A stretch of DNA of 64,000 nucleotides from Methylobacterium sp. J-048 (GCF_022829515.1 NZ_JAKSYL010000223.1:62001-126000); one strand, 5' to 3'; positions 34,862 through 43,446 are shown, counted from the stretch's first letter. Translations and numbers: made by a program. Notes: generated by a model from the sequence alone, not told the origin.

Positions 34862-36022
34862 TTACTTCTCAGCGGAAACGGGCGGGTGCGGGTGATCCAA
34901 ACCAGGAAGGCTGCTCAGAAACGCACCCAGCTGATCCGCCCATAGGTCGGCGTGAAAAATGCCGGCATGCCCCCAGCCGCCCGGCAGCAGCACGAATTTG
35001 CCTGAGGCGAGGTGTTCCACGGTCTCGCGCGTAACAGGCAGCTGCGACGGGTTCACTTGGTCATCAGCGAAATTGACGGCCAGCATCGGCACCTTGATGC
35101 GGGTCACGTCGGGCGCGGGGTCGTAGTCGGCCGAACTTTCGTAGTCGTACAGTGCATCCCCGGCATCGCGACCCCTGTATTGTGCCGTCAGCTCGTCTTC
35201 GTAGGCCAGCGTCTTGGCACGGTCTGGCCCGGCGGCCTGAAGCCGCTCGGGCGTCCCGACCATAAGCGCGAACATCAGCGCCGCGCTACGCGTCCAGGCG
35301 GTCGGAGGGTCCGCACGGTCGTAGTCGCCACCGCTCCACTTCGGGTCGCTGCGCACGGCGTCAGCCACGATCTGGCGCCACATCAGGTTTCGGCCGCTGA
35401 TCTGTATTGGCATGCAGGCGATCGACATCACCGCATCCATTGCATCCGGGTGCTGCTCGGCCCAGAGCCACGTTTGCATGCCGCCCTGTGAAATGCCGGC
35501 GACGAGCCGCAGATGGTCGATGCCCATAGCCTGCAACATGGCATGCTGTGCCTCGACCTGATCGCGGTAGCCGTAGTGCGGGAAACGCCAGTGAAGGCCG
35601 TCTGACGGCTTGGTAGAGCCGCCGAAACCGATGCCGTCCGGCAGCACGACGTAGTAGCGCTTCACGTCCAGCGGCTGGCCCGGCCCGAACAGGTGGTTGG
35701 CGAGGGACGGCACAAGAAAGGTCTTACCGGTGCCGGTCGTGGCGTGGAGCAGCAGGACCGCGTTGGTGATCTTGCCGGCCGCGTCGCGCTGCGGTGTGCC
35801 GAGCGCGGTGTAGTGCAGGCGTAGCGGGGCAAGGCGCTCCCCGTTGCCGAATTTGAACTCGGGCAGATCCACGTCGCCGTCGTGCTGTACGGCTGACAGG
35901 TTAGGCGCAGCAGGCGCTACCGGCGCAGCAGCTGGCGGATCCGCACGGGCAGGCAGGACTGGCACCGAAAGTAGGAGGGAGGTTGCAAGGAGGGCACAGC
36001 GGTGCCTGTTCCGATCGTCCAT
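34862..36022 (-). CDS. Secreted alpha/beta-fold hydrolase (homoserine O-acetyltransferase-like family)
   Basis: 386 residues from the ATG at 36022. A signal peptide (LLATSLLLSVPVLPARA) is followed by a Pro/Ala linker and a hydrolase domain. The nucleophile elbow is GISQGGMQTWLWAE; the acid is in AVNFADDQVNPSQ and the His in GGWGHAGIFHADLW. The oxyanion region is LLLHATTGTGKTFLVP. The overall plan matches MetX-like alpha/beta hydrolases, but export argues against homoserine acetylation; an esterase or amidase role is likelier. Its 3' end abuts the truncated ParB-like gene, and a second remnant lies just upstream. GTG 36034 is an alternative start. Confidence 0.85.
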   Translation of the reverse strand: MDDRNRHRCALLATSLLLSVPVLPARADPPAAAPVAPAAPNLSAVQHDGDVDLPEFKFGNGERLAPLRLHYTALGTPQRDAAGKITNAVLLLHATTGTGKTFLVPSLANHLFGPGQPLDVKRYYVVLPDGIGFGGSTKPSDGLHWRFPHYGYRDQVEAQHAMLQAMGIDHLRLVAGISQGGMQTWLWAEQHPDAMDAVMSIACMPIQISGRNLMWRQIVADAVRSDPKWSGGDYDRADPPTAWTRSAALMFALMVGTPERLQAAGPDRAKTLAYEDELTAQYRGRDAGDALYDYESSADYDPAPDVTRIKVPMLAVNFADDQVNPSQLPVTRETVEHLASGKFVLLPGGWGHAGIFHADLWADQLGAFLSSLPGLDHPHPPVSAEK

Positions 36023-36129
36023 GCGGCGTCCCACCCGTAATTTTGTTGGCCGAGCCTCTTTCAGGGGGAGAGCAACTGCAAGCCGTGATTGGTCTGTGAA
36101 GGTAACAACGCGCGCACCTGCCCAATGCA

Positions 36130-36434
36130 GCCGCCTTGGTAGGCTCCTTGCCCTCGGTCAGCTGCTGGTCGAGCGTGCGGCGGATCACGCCCGGATCGGC
36201 CGCCTCGGCGTCGCGCAGCTGGCGGGCCTCGTGCACCTGCTTACGGGTGAGGCCCAAGTCGGTGACGGCAGCCCTCATGTTCCCGTCAGGAACATGAGTG
36301 GCGTGCTGCCCCTGGACAGCCACTTCGCCCCGCTCCTGCGCGGCGTCGTACTCATCCGCGAGCCGGCGCTTGGCCTGCGTTTCGATCTCCGCGGCGTCAG
36401 CCGTGTTTTGGCGGGCAGCGGCTCGTGGGGTCAT
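36130..36434 (-). pseudogene. Remnant (copy 1) of a Methylobacterium accessory gene
   Basis: The translated part KRRLADEYDAAQERGEVAVQ, VPDGNMRAAVTDLGLTRKQV and HEARQLRDAEAADPGVIRRT looks like the helical core of a longer DNA-associated protein. That protein probably also had an N-terminal part, now missing. After about KEPTKAA the frame runs into unrelated sequence. A second, diverged fragment of the same gene lies at 37565-37738 in the same orientation, which supports decay of a duplicated locus. The function of the intact family is not known to me. Confidence 0.5.
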
Positions 36435-36608
36435 TAATCGGCAAGGCTCGAGTTCCTGTTCGATGTGCGACGCCGTTTACGACAAGGTACTGTCACAGGA
36501 GTTTGCAGCCTACACAGGCAAATCTGCACCCGAACTTCGCTCCGGCAAGGTGGCGGGGTTTTTGCGTTTCAGCGCACCCAACTGGTGCGAGCCGGGCGAT
36601 GCATGAGG

Positions 36609-37406
36609 TCAGTCGACCAAAAGCTCGATTGGTCGTCCGTGAACGTTCAGTACCCGCTCCGTCACCCGCGTAGGCCGGTACTCGTCTATGATTGCTTGCA
36701 GCGCCGCGGCGTTCCGCTCGAAAAATCGTGCCGCATTAGACCCCGGCGCATCGCCGCCCGTAGCCAGCAAGTACAAAGCCCGGGTCCTGATCTGCCCTAT
36801 GAGCTGCGGGAACTCCGGCAAATCCTTGTAGGCGTTTACCAGGTTGTAGAGATTTTGCTTCACATCCTGATCGCTGTATCTCAACATGCAGTCGGCGTTC
36901 ATCTCGCAGCTTTTGGTCAGGCCATCTGCTAGACCACCAAGAACGCGCTTCGTTGTTAATCGATAATACTTGACGATCTGATCGTCGGGAATGTTGGTAA
37001 AATTTTCGAACCAATAATCTACGCTACTTGGCTCGCCGCGCGTTATGTTGAGGCATGAAATGAGATTGTCGCGTTGATGATAGGAAATATATTGATGCCA
37101 AAAGAGGGAAGGCAGAGCAAAAAGCACGCATGCGTATAAGAAGTCCGCCTTGATACCCAATGAACTCGCGCCGACGATGAGTGCTGAGATGAAAAGCTGC
37201 GCGATGCCGTAACGCGCGTCCGTTCTCTGTTCGACCTGACTGCGAAGCAATTGCAGATTAAACCCGAAATGAGCTTCAGAATTACGCAGAATTGCGTTGT
37301 CTTTGTTCCACACCAGTGCCTTTGCTAGAAACAGCGCACCACCAAAGTCCCAGGACAAGCTGCTCGCAGAGATCCAATTGATGCTGCTCGGATCGAACTC
37401 AATCAT
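36609..37406 (-). CDS. Hypothetical membrane-associated protein, AT-richer than neighbours
   Basis: 265 residues from ATG 37406. The N-terminal third is soluble (IEFDPSSINWISASSLSWDF). Two adjacent hydrophobic segments follow (about 85-120: GIAQLFISALIVGASSLGIK and FLYACVLFALPSLFWH), then a long soluble C-terminal domain with NLYNLVNAYKDLPEFP. The base composition is visibly lower in GC than the core genes, which suggests acquisition. It is bracketed by two remnants of one other gene. A two-helix plus cytosolic-domain plan occurs in some defence effectors, but no family match is claimed. Confidence 0.65.
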   Translation of the reverse strand: MIEFDPSSINWISASSLSWDFGGALFLAKALVWNKDNAILRNSEAHFGFNLQLLRSQVEQRTDARYGIAQLFISALIVGASSLGIKADFLYACVLFALPSLFWHQYISYHQRDNLISCLNITRGEPSSVDYWFENFTNIPDDQIVKYYRLTTKRVLGGLADGLTKSCEMNADCMLRYSDQDVKQNLYNLVNAYKDLPEFPQLIGQIRTRALYLLATGGDAPGSNAARFFERNAAALQAIIDEYRPTRVTERVLNVHGRPIELLVD

Positions 37407-37564
37407 CGTGGCGGTCCAGTAAGGCTCGGCGGCTCTCCTTGCACTTGTCTGCAAAAAACAAAAGCCCTGCTTGGCTTGAGGCGGGCTCGGCAGGGCGAAG
37501 GGAAGCGGCGATGTCGCCCTTCGTAGGTAACAGGACCGGGCGTCCCGGCGGCCGGGGTGTTCGG

Positions 37565-37738
37565 CAACCCCCAGTCGGTCTCCGCGTCGCGCAACTGCCG
37601 GACCTCGTGGATCGCCTTATGGGTCAGGCCGAGGTCCGAGACAGTGGCTAGGGGCATGTTCCCGCCCGGAACATGCCCTGCCGACCCCGGATTGTGCTGT
37701 CGGGTCTGCGCCTCACGCCTCTCCCGAGCTGCATGCTT
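37565..37738 (-). pseudogene. Remnant (copy 2) of the same accessory gene as 36130-36434
   Basis: The readable part AARERREAQTRQHNPGSAGH, VPGGNMPLATVSDLGLTHKA, IHEVRQLRDAE aligns residue for residue with copy 1 (QERGEVAVQGQHATHVPDGN, AVTDLGLTRKQVHEARQLRDAE). It then breaks into unrelated sequence. The nucleotide sequence around the GGAACATG block is also similar between copies. Confidence 0.5.
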
Positions 37739-37754
37739 CTAAACGGTCTCGCCT

Positions 37755-38408
37755 ATGTCTAAGTTCATCGCGCACGATCTGGCCGGTTTGCTATTAGGGC
37801 GCTCGGCAAACGCGAACCAAGAATTACAACCTAAATGGATGCAGGTCTACGGGCGCCTCTCAATTATGGCGCCGCTGAGTTTTATTAACCAAAACGATTA
37901 CTACATCGACCTAGTTTTAAGGAAAATGGAAGGCGAGCTATCCATCATAATAGAAGAAGAATTTAAGAATCCCGCTTGCAAATTGGCCGAAACATACATG
38001 ATGGCGGGGATCGCCCAGGATACGATGACGAAAATGTGGGTTCTAAGTACATACGAGATAATACGCATAGCAAGGGCGTCTGATGCGGGAAAAAACAATG
38101 ACAGACTTGATGAGCTATATAGATTGTTAACTTTGGTTCGGATGCCGCTCGCCAAGGGGGAGATCGCGGCAGAACGTCACTTGCCAGATCAGTTGGTGCT
38201 CGAACGCGTCGGCGACGGTTATACTCAAAACAGTCAGTATATCAAAAATTCGACAAAAAATTACATCCCGGCATCTTTCATCCGATCATTAACAGGTTCA
38301 ATAGGTTGGCACGTCGTGCAGTCAAAACCACTAGCCAGCATCGAGATAACTCGCCGCGAATTATCAGATCTGATGCTGAATCTATTCGAAGAAGCCCCGG
38401 TTGATTGA
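37755..38408 (+). CDS. Hypothetical protein, AT-rich accessory gene
   Basis: 217 residues, predicted mainly alpha-helical and soluble. Recognisable stretches are FINQNDYYIDLVLRKMEGEL, TMTKMWVLSTYEIIRIARAS and a C-terminal helix ITRRELSDLMLNLFEE. Codon use and composition are far more AT-rich than the surrounding genome, indicating recent horizontal origin. It is divergent from the membrane-protein gene at 36609 and upstream of the HEPN-like gene at 38559 (150 bp gap). No domain is identified. It may belong with its neighbours to a small defence-type module. Confidence 0.7.
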   Translation: MSKFIAHDLAGLLLGRSANANQELQPKWMQVYGRLSIMAPLSFINQNDYYIDLVLRKMEGELSIIIEEEFKNPACKLAETYMMAGIAQDTMTKMWVLSTYEIIRIARASDAGKNNDRLDELYRLLTLVRMPLAKGEIAAERHLPDQLVLERVGDGYTQNSQYIKNSTKNYIPASFIRSLTGSIGWHVVQSKPLASIEITRRELSDLMLNLFEEAPVD

Positions 38409-38558
38409 TTAAAATCTCGATTTGATAATCGTAATTTGCCCGCTCAAGTCACATCAAAAAGCGCAGGACAGCGGACGGCTCAATTGAGCTTGCGCGCCCG
38501 CCACTTCGGTGCGGATTCCTCGTAGCCTCTAAGTTGTCTGAAAAGGGAAAGCACGGAA

Positions 38559-39125
38559 ATGTCAACGCCGAAGTATTACAATCCAGAATTTGATGGGCTG
38601 GTAAAGGCGATTGGGCGGGTCGCCAGTATGTATTCTGATGTCGAGTTCGCTCTTAGCGAAACGCTATGGCTTCTAATGAACGTCGAGCGAAAAATTGGGG
38701 CATGCTTGACCGCTCAGATGATTGGTCCAGGCCCACGCTTCCGCGCGCTAATGTCTTTGTTAGCGTTGCGCGATGCGCCGCCAGAGCTTTTGAAAGCAAC
38801 ACGGGAGTTAAAGGACCAGGTGTCGAGCATCGCGGCAAAGCGAAACCGTGTCGTCCACGATCCATGGGGACGAAACCCGGATGGCGACTTTCACCGCATC
38901 CACCTCACAGCTGATCACAAATTAGATTTCAGCTTCAAGACTGAAACGATCGCGGATTTGGACAAGTTGTACGACGACATTGTGCAGGTACGCAGAGGCC
39001 TGAGCCGCTATCGTCTCCTTCTCGAAAGGTTGCTTCCTCAGTGGCCGCGGCGCCAGTTCGACGAATCGCCCGGCATCCGAACCTACCTCATGGACGCGGA
39101 GGCGAACGGAGACAGCGAGGATTGA
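38559..39125 (+). CDS. HEPN-like hypothetical protein with R-x4-H motif
   Basis: 188 residues, helical. It contains IAAKRNRVVHDPWGRNPDGD with Arg95-Asn-x3-His100, which fits the R(N)x(4-6)H motif of HEPN ribonuclease domains. Upstream helices (FDGLVKAIGRVASMYSDVEF, ALSETLWLLMNVERKIG) fit the four-helix HEPN plan. HEPN proteins are RNases in toxin-antitoxin, abortive-infection and CRISPR-linked systems. No nucleotidyltransferase (MNT) partner is seen next to it; the preceding AT-rich gene could be a partner. The family call is by motif only. Confidence 0.65.
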   Translation: MSTPKYYNPEFDGLVKAIGRVASMYSDVEFALSETLWLLMNVERKIGACLTAQMIGPGPRFRALMSLLALRDAPPELLKATRELKDQVSSIAAKRNRVVHDPWGRNPDGDFHRIHLTADHKLDFSFKTETIADLDKLYDDIVQVRRGLSRYRLLLERLLPQWPRRQFDESPGIRTYLMDAEANGDSED

Positions 39126-39176
39126 GCGCCCTTGCTTTTCTGAGGTGTTGCGCGCCGCCCATCGGCCCCTACGAGG

Positions 39177-39381
39177 TTAGGAAGCCCGCACCCGAGCCAA
39201 CCGCCACCCCGCTTTCCGCCGACAAACCCTCAAGCCAATCGCGCTTAGCTTCGGCCTGAGGGCCTCCAGGGCAGCCCGTAGCGCTGCCTCATCGTCCCAC
39301 CGGCCGGCCATTAGGGACGGCACGGGATGCCGTCCCCGGCCTACTAGGACCTCCTGGGTACGCAGGAGAGCCCCCCGCAGC
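39177..39381 (-). pseudogene. Decayed paralogue of the gene at 45000-45410
   Basis: The minus strand reads HPVPSLMAGRWDDEAALRAA followed by LEALRPKLSAIGLRVCRRKA and ends at TAA (39177-39179). It matches LPTVLMAAGGWSDKAALREA, LAGLAPKLDAIGLRICRRKA of the intact-looking gene 5.8 kb away. No start codon or N-terminal half can be found, so it is called a remnant. Confidence 0.5.
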
Positions 39382-39626
39382 CTACAGCGCCAAGAAGGCT
39401 GATTGGGAGCATGGCGGCCGGACCCACGGTGCAGAGCCGCCTGGCCGGCGGCTTTAGCCCAATGGGCACCTCATCGCAGACTCGATCGACCTCGCCCCGA
39501 GGCCGGGATCAGGGGAATGGCAGTGATGGACGAGCGCACCATCCACGAGTTGCACGGACTGGATTACCTGACGCTGGCGCCAATCAGCCAGTTGGATCTG
39601 GAGCTGGCAAGCAGCACATAGCGACC

Positions 39627-39776
39627 ATGGATGCCTGCAACGCGCGCTGGGGCCGCGGGGCCGTGGTGCCCGCCCGGGCGGGGCTGGTGGCCAAGCGGGG
39701 GTGGAACACCAAGTTCGAGATGCGCACGCCGCGCTACACCACCCAGGTGGGCGAGCTGCCGGTGGCGCACGCCTGA
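39627..39776 (+). pseudogene. C-terminal remnant of a UmuC-like Y-family DNA polymerase (DUF4113 tail)
   Basis: The 49 codons MDACNARWGRGAVVPARAGL, then RTPRYTTQVGELPVAHA, match the DUF4113 tail of UmuC proteins. That tail typically contains an 'AINRRFGR..V' helix and a final 'SPRYTT..DELPV' segment. The catalytic polymerase domains are absent upstream, where only short unrelated frames occur. This is a relic of an SOS-type umuDC-like locus, common on plasmids and islands of Methylobacterium. Confidence 0.6.
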
Positions 39777-39997
39777 TGATGGCGGGCCGCATCCAGCCAT
39801 GGTGTGGAAGCGCACCTGAGAGCTGAAACAGTACCACTTATGCGCGGGCCACAACCTACGGGCGGTTGTTCGCTGCACTTTAGGTGCATAGGTCGATGCT
39901 GTGGGACGGCGACGGCGTCGCGGTCCTGCAGCCCTCCCAAGGGCGTTTCCTCCCAAGACTTCGGGCCGCTCCTTCGGGGGTGGCCTTTTTTCTGCCC

Positions 39998-40210
39998 AGG
40001 CACCTGCTAAAGCAGCGCTTCCCCCGCTGATGTGCCCGAGGCGTTCGCGACACCACACGGTGCTGTTGCGGGTGGACACGCGATGACAGGTGATGTGCGG
40101 GCCAGTTCCTTGCGCCTCGCCCTTGAAGCCTTGGCCGGGCGATCGCGTGAGGGTTGGCGCATGCGGGGGAACTGGACACCGCGGGGCGCCAGCCCACGGC
40201 CTGTTATTGC
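39998..40210. repeat. 0.2-kb direct repeat, copy 1
   Basis: Starts AGGCACCTGCTAAAGCAGCG and ends at CGGCCTGTTATTGC. Clearly homologous over its full length to 44502-44719, in the same orientation, with scattered substitutions and small indels. Shared blocks include TGATGTGCCCGAGG, TTCGCGACACCACACGG and GGGGGAACTGGACACCGC. It lies in a stretch (39777-40238) that otherwise has no gene. Confidence 0.8.
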
Positions 40211-40238
40211 GGCTGGTACGTGATGATGTTGGTGCAGA

Positions 40239-40595
40239 TCAGCGCCGCAGCACCTCGATCCAGGCCTTCACCGGATCGACCACGAAGGCGACGTACGCTG
40301 CCCAAGTCCGTGCCCAGCCGTGAACGGACATATCGGCGTTCTCGGGGCGAGCCGCCATCAGGGCGGCCACATATTGATCCTCGTGGGCCTTGCAATCGTC
40401 CAGGGCGTTCCGCTCCCGGCCGGATCGGCTGCCTATCTCTGGCTGCCGGTCGTACGCCTCGCGCACTCAGCTGTGCCAAGCTTTCTCCATGGCTGGCAGG
40501 TCGGCCGGCTCGGCCGCCAGGGCTGAGGCCGGCCCGATACCCGCGAGGGCGAGAACCAGGGCCAAGCCCTGGATCTGTGCCGCCCAGTTATTCAC
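40239..40595 (-). pseudogene. Secreted-protein gene interrupted by an in-frame TGA
   Basis: One continuous minus-strand frame begins near GTG 40593-40595 with a signal peptide (IQGLALVLALAGIGPASALA). It continues AEPADLPAMEKAWHS, meets TGA at 40467-40469, and then continues as VREAYDRQPEIGSRSGRERN to a helical C-terminus ending DPVKAWIEVLRR. Both halves look like parts of one protein of about 118 residues. A nonsense mutation is the simplest reading; restart at the GTG right after the stop would give an unexported fragment. The presumed start overlaps the end of the small membrane gene at 40588 by 8 bp. Confidence 0.5.
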
Positions 40596-40743
40596 CGGAC
40601 GCACCACCCGACATGACAAAAGCCATGTCGCCCATAGCCCTCTGCAACTCGTTGTGAGCCGCGCTGTCTGCCAGCACCAAAAGGCTGACCAGCATGAGCG
40701 CGACGAGGATAGAGCGGCGGATGGTGAGCGTGGGGATAAGCAT
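40588..40743 (-). CDS. Small exported or membrane-anchored peptide, unknown
   Basis: 51 residues from the ATG at 40743. It has a short basic N-terminus, a hydrophobic segment (ILVALMLVSLLVLADSA) and a polar tail (HNELQRAMGDMAFVMSGGAS). GAGG lies about 12 bases before the start. It overlaps by 8 bp the start of the interrupted secreted-protein gene, suggesting a former two-gene operon. Confidence 0.5.
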   Translation of the reverse strand: MLIPTLTIRRSILVALMLVSLLVLADSAAHNELQRAMGDMAFVMSGGASGE

Positions 40744-40853
40744 GGGGAGCGCCTCAAGGAGACGCTCGCACCGTAGCTGAGCCGCGATGCACTGGCTGCT
40801 ACGCCTTAAGCACACCAGGTACGAAAAGCGAACGCCCGGCGCCTGGTCTCAGC

Positions 40854-41171
40854 TTACTGGCAGACGCGGACGCGACGAATGTGCTCATCGCCGTACGGGT
40901 CGATGTAGCCGCGGCGCTCGAAGTGGCAGACCGGGCCCACCTCTTCCTCAACGTAGACCGGGGCCGGCGCGCGGTAGACCGGGCGGCCGGGATAGTAGCC
41001 GTTGTTCGCCGAGGCGATCGCGCTGCCGGCGACGACGCCCCCGAGCAGGCCGAGTGCAGCGGCACCACCGACGCCGATGCCGTCACGGGCCTGCGCAGCT
41101 GGCTGGGCTCCGCACAGGACAACTGTGGCCAGGGCGGCCGTGCCGACAGTCTTTAGATATCCACGCATCAT
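40854..41171 (-). CDS. Secreted small protein with Gly-rich segment, unknown
   Basis: 105 residues. A signal peptide (YLKTVGTAALATVVLCGAQP then AAQA) is followed by GIGVGGAAALGLLGGVVAGS, which resembles a glycine-zipper segment. The C-terminus has a Tyr/Pro patch (NNGYYPGRPVYRAPAPVYVE) and a two-Cys end (PVCHFERRGYIDPYGDEHIR). GAAGG precedes the tandem ATGs (41171, 41168). It resembles small exported glycine-zipper proteins frequent in Hyphomicrobiales. Function is unknown. Confidence 0.65.
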   Translation of the reverse strand: MMRGYLKTVGTAALATVVLCGAQPAAQARDGIGVGGAAALGLLGGVVAGSAIASANNGYYPGRPVYRAPAPVYVEEEVGPVCHFERRGYIDPYGDEHIRRVRVCQ

Positions 41172-41410
41172 CCGACCTTCACGATGTGCAGGCGGCTCCG
41201 CGCGCTGTTGCTGCGCGGAGCCGCATCCACCGGGGCTGCCCGGTGCGGCCGCCGGATCGACGGCCAAGGTCAGGGTGAATGTGGGTCGTTAACGAAGCCG
41301 TGCTGGAAGGCGCGGTCTCAGGATCACGCTTTTGTGCGGGATGCCCCCCACGAGCCCAGGCACCACGATGGCATGTCCATGCTTCGTGTTTGTCGCCCGT
41401 GACCCAAAAA

Positions 41411-41427
41411 ATATGCGCTGCGCATAT
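41411..41427. promoter_or_regulatory. 17-bp dyad ATATGCGC-T-GCGCATAT
   Basis: Perfect 8-bp arms with a one-base centre lie in the AT-rich intergenic region 41172-41640. This is the shape of a dimeric repressor operator. No adjacent regulator is known. Confidence 0.35.
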
Positions 41428-41557
41428 GTTGCACACTAATCAAGTTATTATTAGTCTATCTTGATTTTAGATCTGCTGTCGCGATCTGTCTTACTTCATG
41501 TGCCATAAACACGGATCATGTTTATAACATTACAGGATTTTCGTTGTTGACTTGATC

Positions 41558-41578
41558 GGATAGTTATCGATAATATCC
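41558..41578. promoter_or_regulatory. 21-bp dyad upstream of the gene at 41641
   Basis: The arms GGATA and TATCC flank the perfect palindrome TTATCGATAA. The site is about 63 bp before the ATG, where an operator would control the downstream gene. The surrounding 469-bp intergenic region is distinctly AT-rich and has no other gene. Confidence 0.35.
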
Positions 41579-41640
41579 ATAGTGCGGTAAGTGCAGGCTG
41601 TTAAACCGACACTGAGACTGTACGAGGGAGTACCATTGTT

Positions 41641-41985
41641 ATGGATTTGCATAAAAGGCTGGATGTAACGTTAGAACTGCTGGCCGATTTGGATGCCGGA
41701 AATTATTGCGGTGACGAGGATCAGCCGATGCTCGATTTTATCGAGATCCTGAACGGCACGGCCCGCGATCCAATCGAAACCGACGATCAGTTGCGGATCC
41801 TACACAAGGGGATCGCGTACTTGATGCAGACCGAGTCTGATGCGCCCCGTTACTCGATAGAGGCCGCGTTGGACATCGCTATAAGGGAGGCCATCACCGG
41901 GGCGCCGAACCCGTTGCAGGGTGCCTTGCTGGCCCTGGTGCGGCACCAAATGCGCGGCCACCGTATCAATCCGCTAGACGCTTAA
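41641..41985 (+). CDS. Hypothetical helical protein
   Basis: 114 residues, acidic and helical: MDLHKRLDVTLELLADLDAG, then QLRILHKGIAYLMQ and EAALDIAIREAITG. There is no signal peptide or motif. The ATG at 41641 is preceded by GAGGGAG about 10 bases upstream, a good ribosome site. It is preceded by an AT-rich region with two dyads that could be operators. No family is recognised. Confidence 0.55.
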   Translation: MDLHKRLDVTLELLADLDAGNYCGDEDQPMLDFIEILNGTARDPIETDDQLRILHKGIAYLMQTESDAPRYSIEAALDIAIREAITGAPNPLQGALLALVRHQMRGHRINPLDA

Positions 41986-42657
41986 GGCACCCTCGCCAGC
42001 AAACGGTACGGGCCGGCCCCCATGAAGGGCCAGCCCGTCCGCCGTTCGGTCTCGGCATTGGCGAGGCCGGAGCGACGTACCATCGGACCACATCGGAGTA
42101 GATGCCGACACTCCTACCAAAGGCGTAGGCCGGTGCTCTTACCGCCATGCCGCGCCGCGCGGGACGGTTCAACCAAGCGATGATGCCAGTCAGGATCTTA
42201 AGGCGCGGCCCGGGCCCTCCAGGGGCCGGGCCGCCTGCCGCATGCCTTGATAGTCACCGACATCACCGGGGGCCATCGTTCCGGCGGCCTGACTTCACGA
42301 TGATCGTTGTGGTCAGTATCCGACGCCTTCTGGTCGGCGTCGGCAAGACTAGCCGCGCTCGGATACATGGACGGTCTTGAGCCACGCGCCGGCAGACGCT
42401 ACGCCAAGGGCCTGTGCAACTCGCGCAGGAGATGTAGCCCCCGCGGTAGACCCCCGAAAAGCAACGGCCCCCCAGTCGCCAAACTGAGGGGCCGTCAACC
42501 GATCTCAAGAGACCAGCGGCTCTCGCAATCCGACAGTCTCACGTGCCCCACCAAGGGTCAAGGCAGAGCGCCCGTTCTGCCATCGGTTCTGCTCGCCTGG
42601 ATGCCCGCGCCGCGCCAAGCGCGCGGGCGCTGCCGCGCACCCCGAGGTGCGTGATCA
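41986..42657. other. Non-coding stretch with three strong hairpins
   Basis: About 670 bp without a supported gene. Hairpins are visible at about 42007-42037 (ACGGGC..GCCCGT), 42203-42235 (GCGGCCCGG/CCGGGCCGC) and 42463-42491 (ACGGCCCC..GGGGCCGT). On the minus strand the last is followed by a T-rich tract and would fit a terminator. Short frames here lack starts or protein-like composition. Confidence 0.45.
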
Positions 42658-43446
42658 ATGTCGCTCGTCTATTTGCAACTGCGCGCCGCCGTTGAGGCGG
42701 CCGCGCCGAACAAGCTCGCCACAGTGATGTCGGCGATCGCGCAGGCATACGGCGCTGGCGGCCTGACGGATGATGAGTACGAGCAGCTGGATGGCCTGCT
42801 GGCCGTCCACCGGCGCGTAGCGCAGGCAGTACCCACCAGGGCGCAGCCCCTGGCGCTGGTAGTTGCCCAAGCGGTATCCGCAGCTGCCCCTCCCCCGCGA
42901 CGGGAGGGGACAGCGCCTGCCCGCGCGCACTCCCGCATCGGATCACGGCCCCGCACCCCGGAGAGCAAGGCCAGGCGCCGGCACTGGGCGGCGGCCGGGT
43001 TTCTGCCCCCCAAGCTGGCCGCATCTTTTACCCAGGGCGAGCAGGCGGTGCTGGCGGTGGTGGGCAAGGAGATCGCCACCAAAGGGCGCTGCACGCTGGC
43101 TGTGGGGCACATCGCGGCCCTGGCCGGCGTCAGCACCACCACCGTGCGCCGGGCGATGCGCCAGGCCGCCCTGGTGGGCCTGGTGGCCATCGAGACCCGG
43201 CGCGTGACCGGCTTCCGCAACGACACCAACCGCATCACGATCGCCAGCAGCGAGTGGGCCAGCTGGCTGCGTCTGCGCCTGCCCCGCAGCGCCCGGGCTG
43301 ATCTGGGTATAGCCTCGCAATTTGCGGTGGGCACGGATACCGGCGTTAGATCTAAGGGGGCTGCAGACCGATTTAGGCCGGCGCAGGGGCCCGTTGCACG
43401 TGCGCAGCGCCCCACGCGGCCTGCGGTGCGGGGTGCAGTCGCCTAG
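42658..43446 (+). CDS. Helix-turn-helix accessory protein (replication-control-like)
   Basis: 262 residues. The N-terminal helical part has LTDDEYEQLDGLLAVHRRVA. A central winged-HTH follows (about 120-205): FTQGEQAVLAVVGKEIATKG, LAVGHIAALAGVSTTTVRRA and VAIETRRVTGFRNDTNRITI. The tail is low complexity, rich in Arg, Ala and Pro. Proteins with this layout occur widely on Methylobacterium plasmids and islands. The 'SKARRRHWAAAGFLPPKLAA' stretch before the HTH is typical. DNA binding is likely; the target is unknown. It is not in an operon. Confidence 0.7.
   Translation: MSLVYLQLRAAVEAAAPNKLATVMSAIAQAYGAGGLTDDEYEQLDGLLAVHRRVAQAVPTRAQPLALVVAQAVSAAAPPPRREGTAPARAHSRIGSRPRTPESKARRRHWAAAGFLPPKLAASFTQGEQAVLAVVGKEIATKGRCTLAVGHIAALAGVSTTTVRRAMRQAALVGLVAIETRRVTGFRNDTNRITIASSEWASWLRLRLPRSARADLGIASQFAVGTDTGVRSKGAADRFRPAQGPVARAQRPTRPAVRGAVA

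Noticed and set aside
34452..34895. 147-codon plus-strand frame over the ParB-like remnant
   Set aside because: Antisense to recognisable ParB-like sequence; no family features.
35844..36437. 197-codon plus-strand frame opposite the hydrolase start and remnant copy 1
   Set aside because: Antisense to a recognised signal peptide and to a remnant with a paralogue; no support of its own.
40467..40469. In-frame TGA read as selenocysteine
   Set aside because: No SECIS-like hairpin was recognised, no selenoprotein family match, and the surrounding zone is full of decayed genes. Nonsense mutation is simpler.
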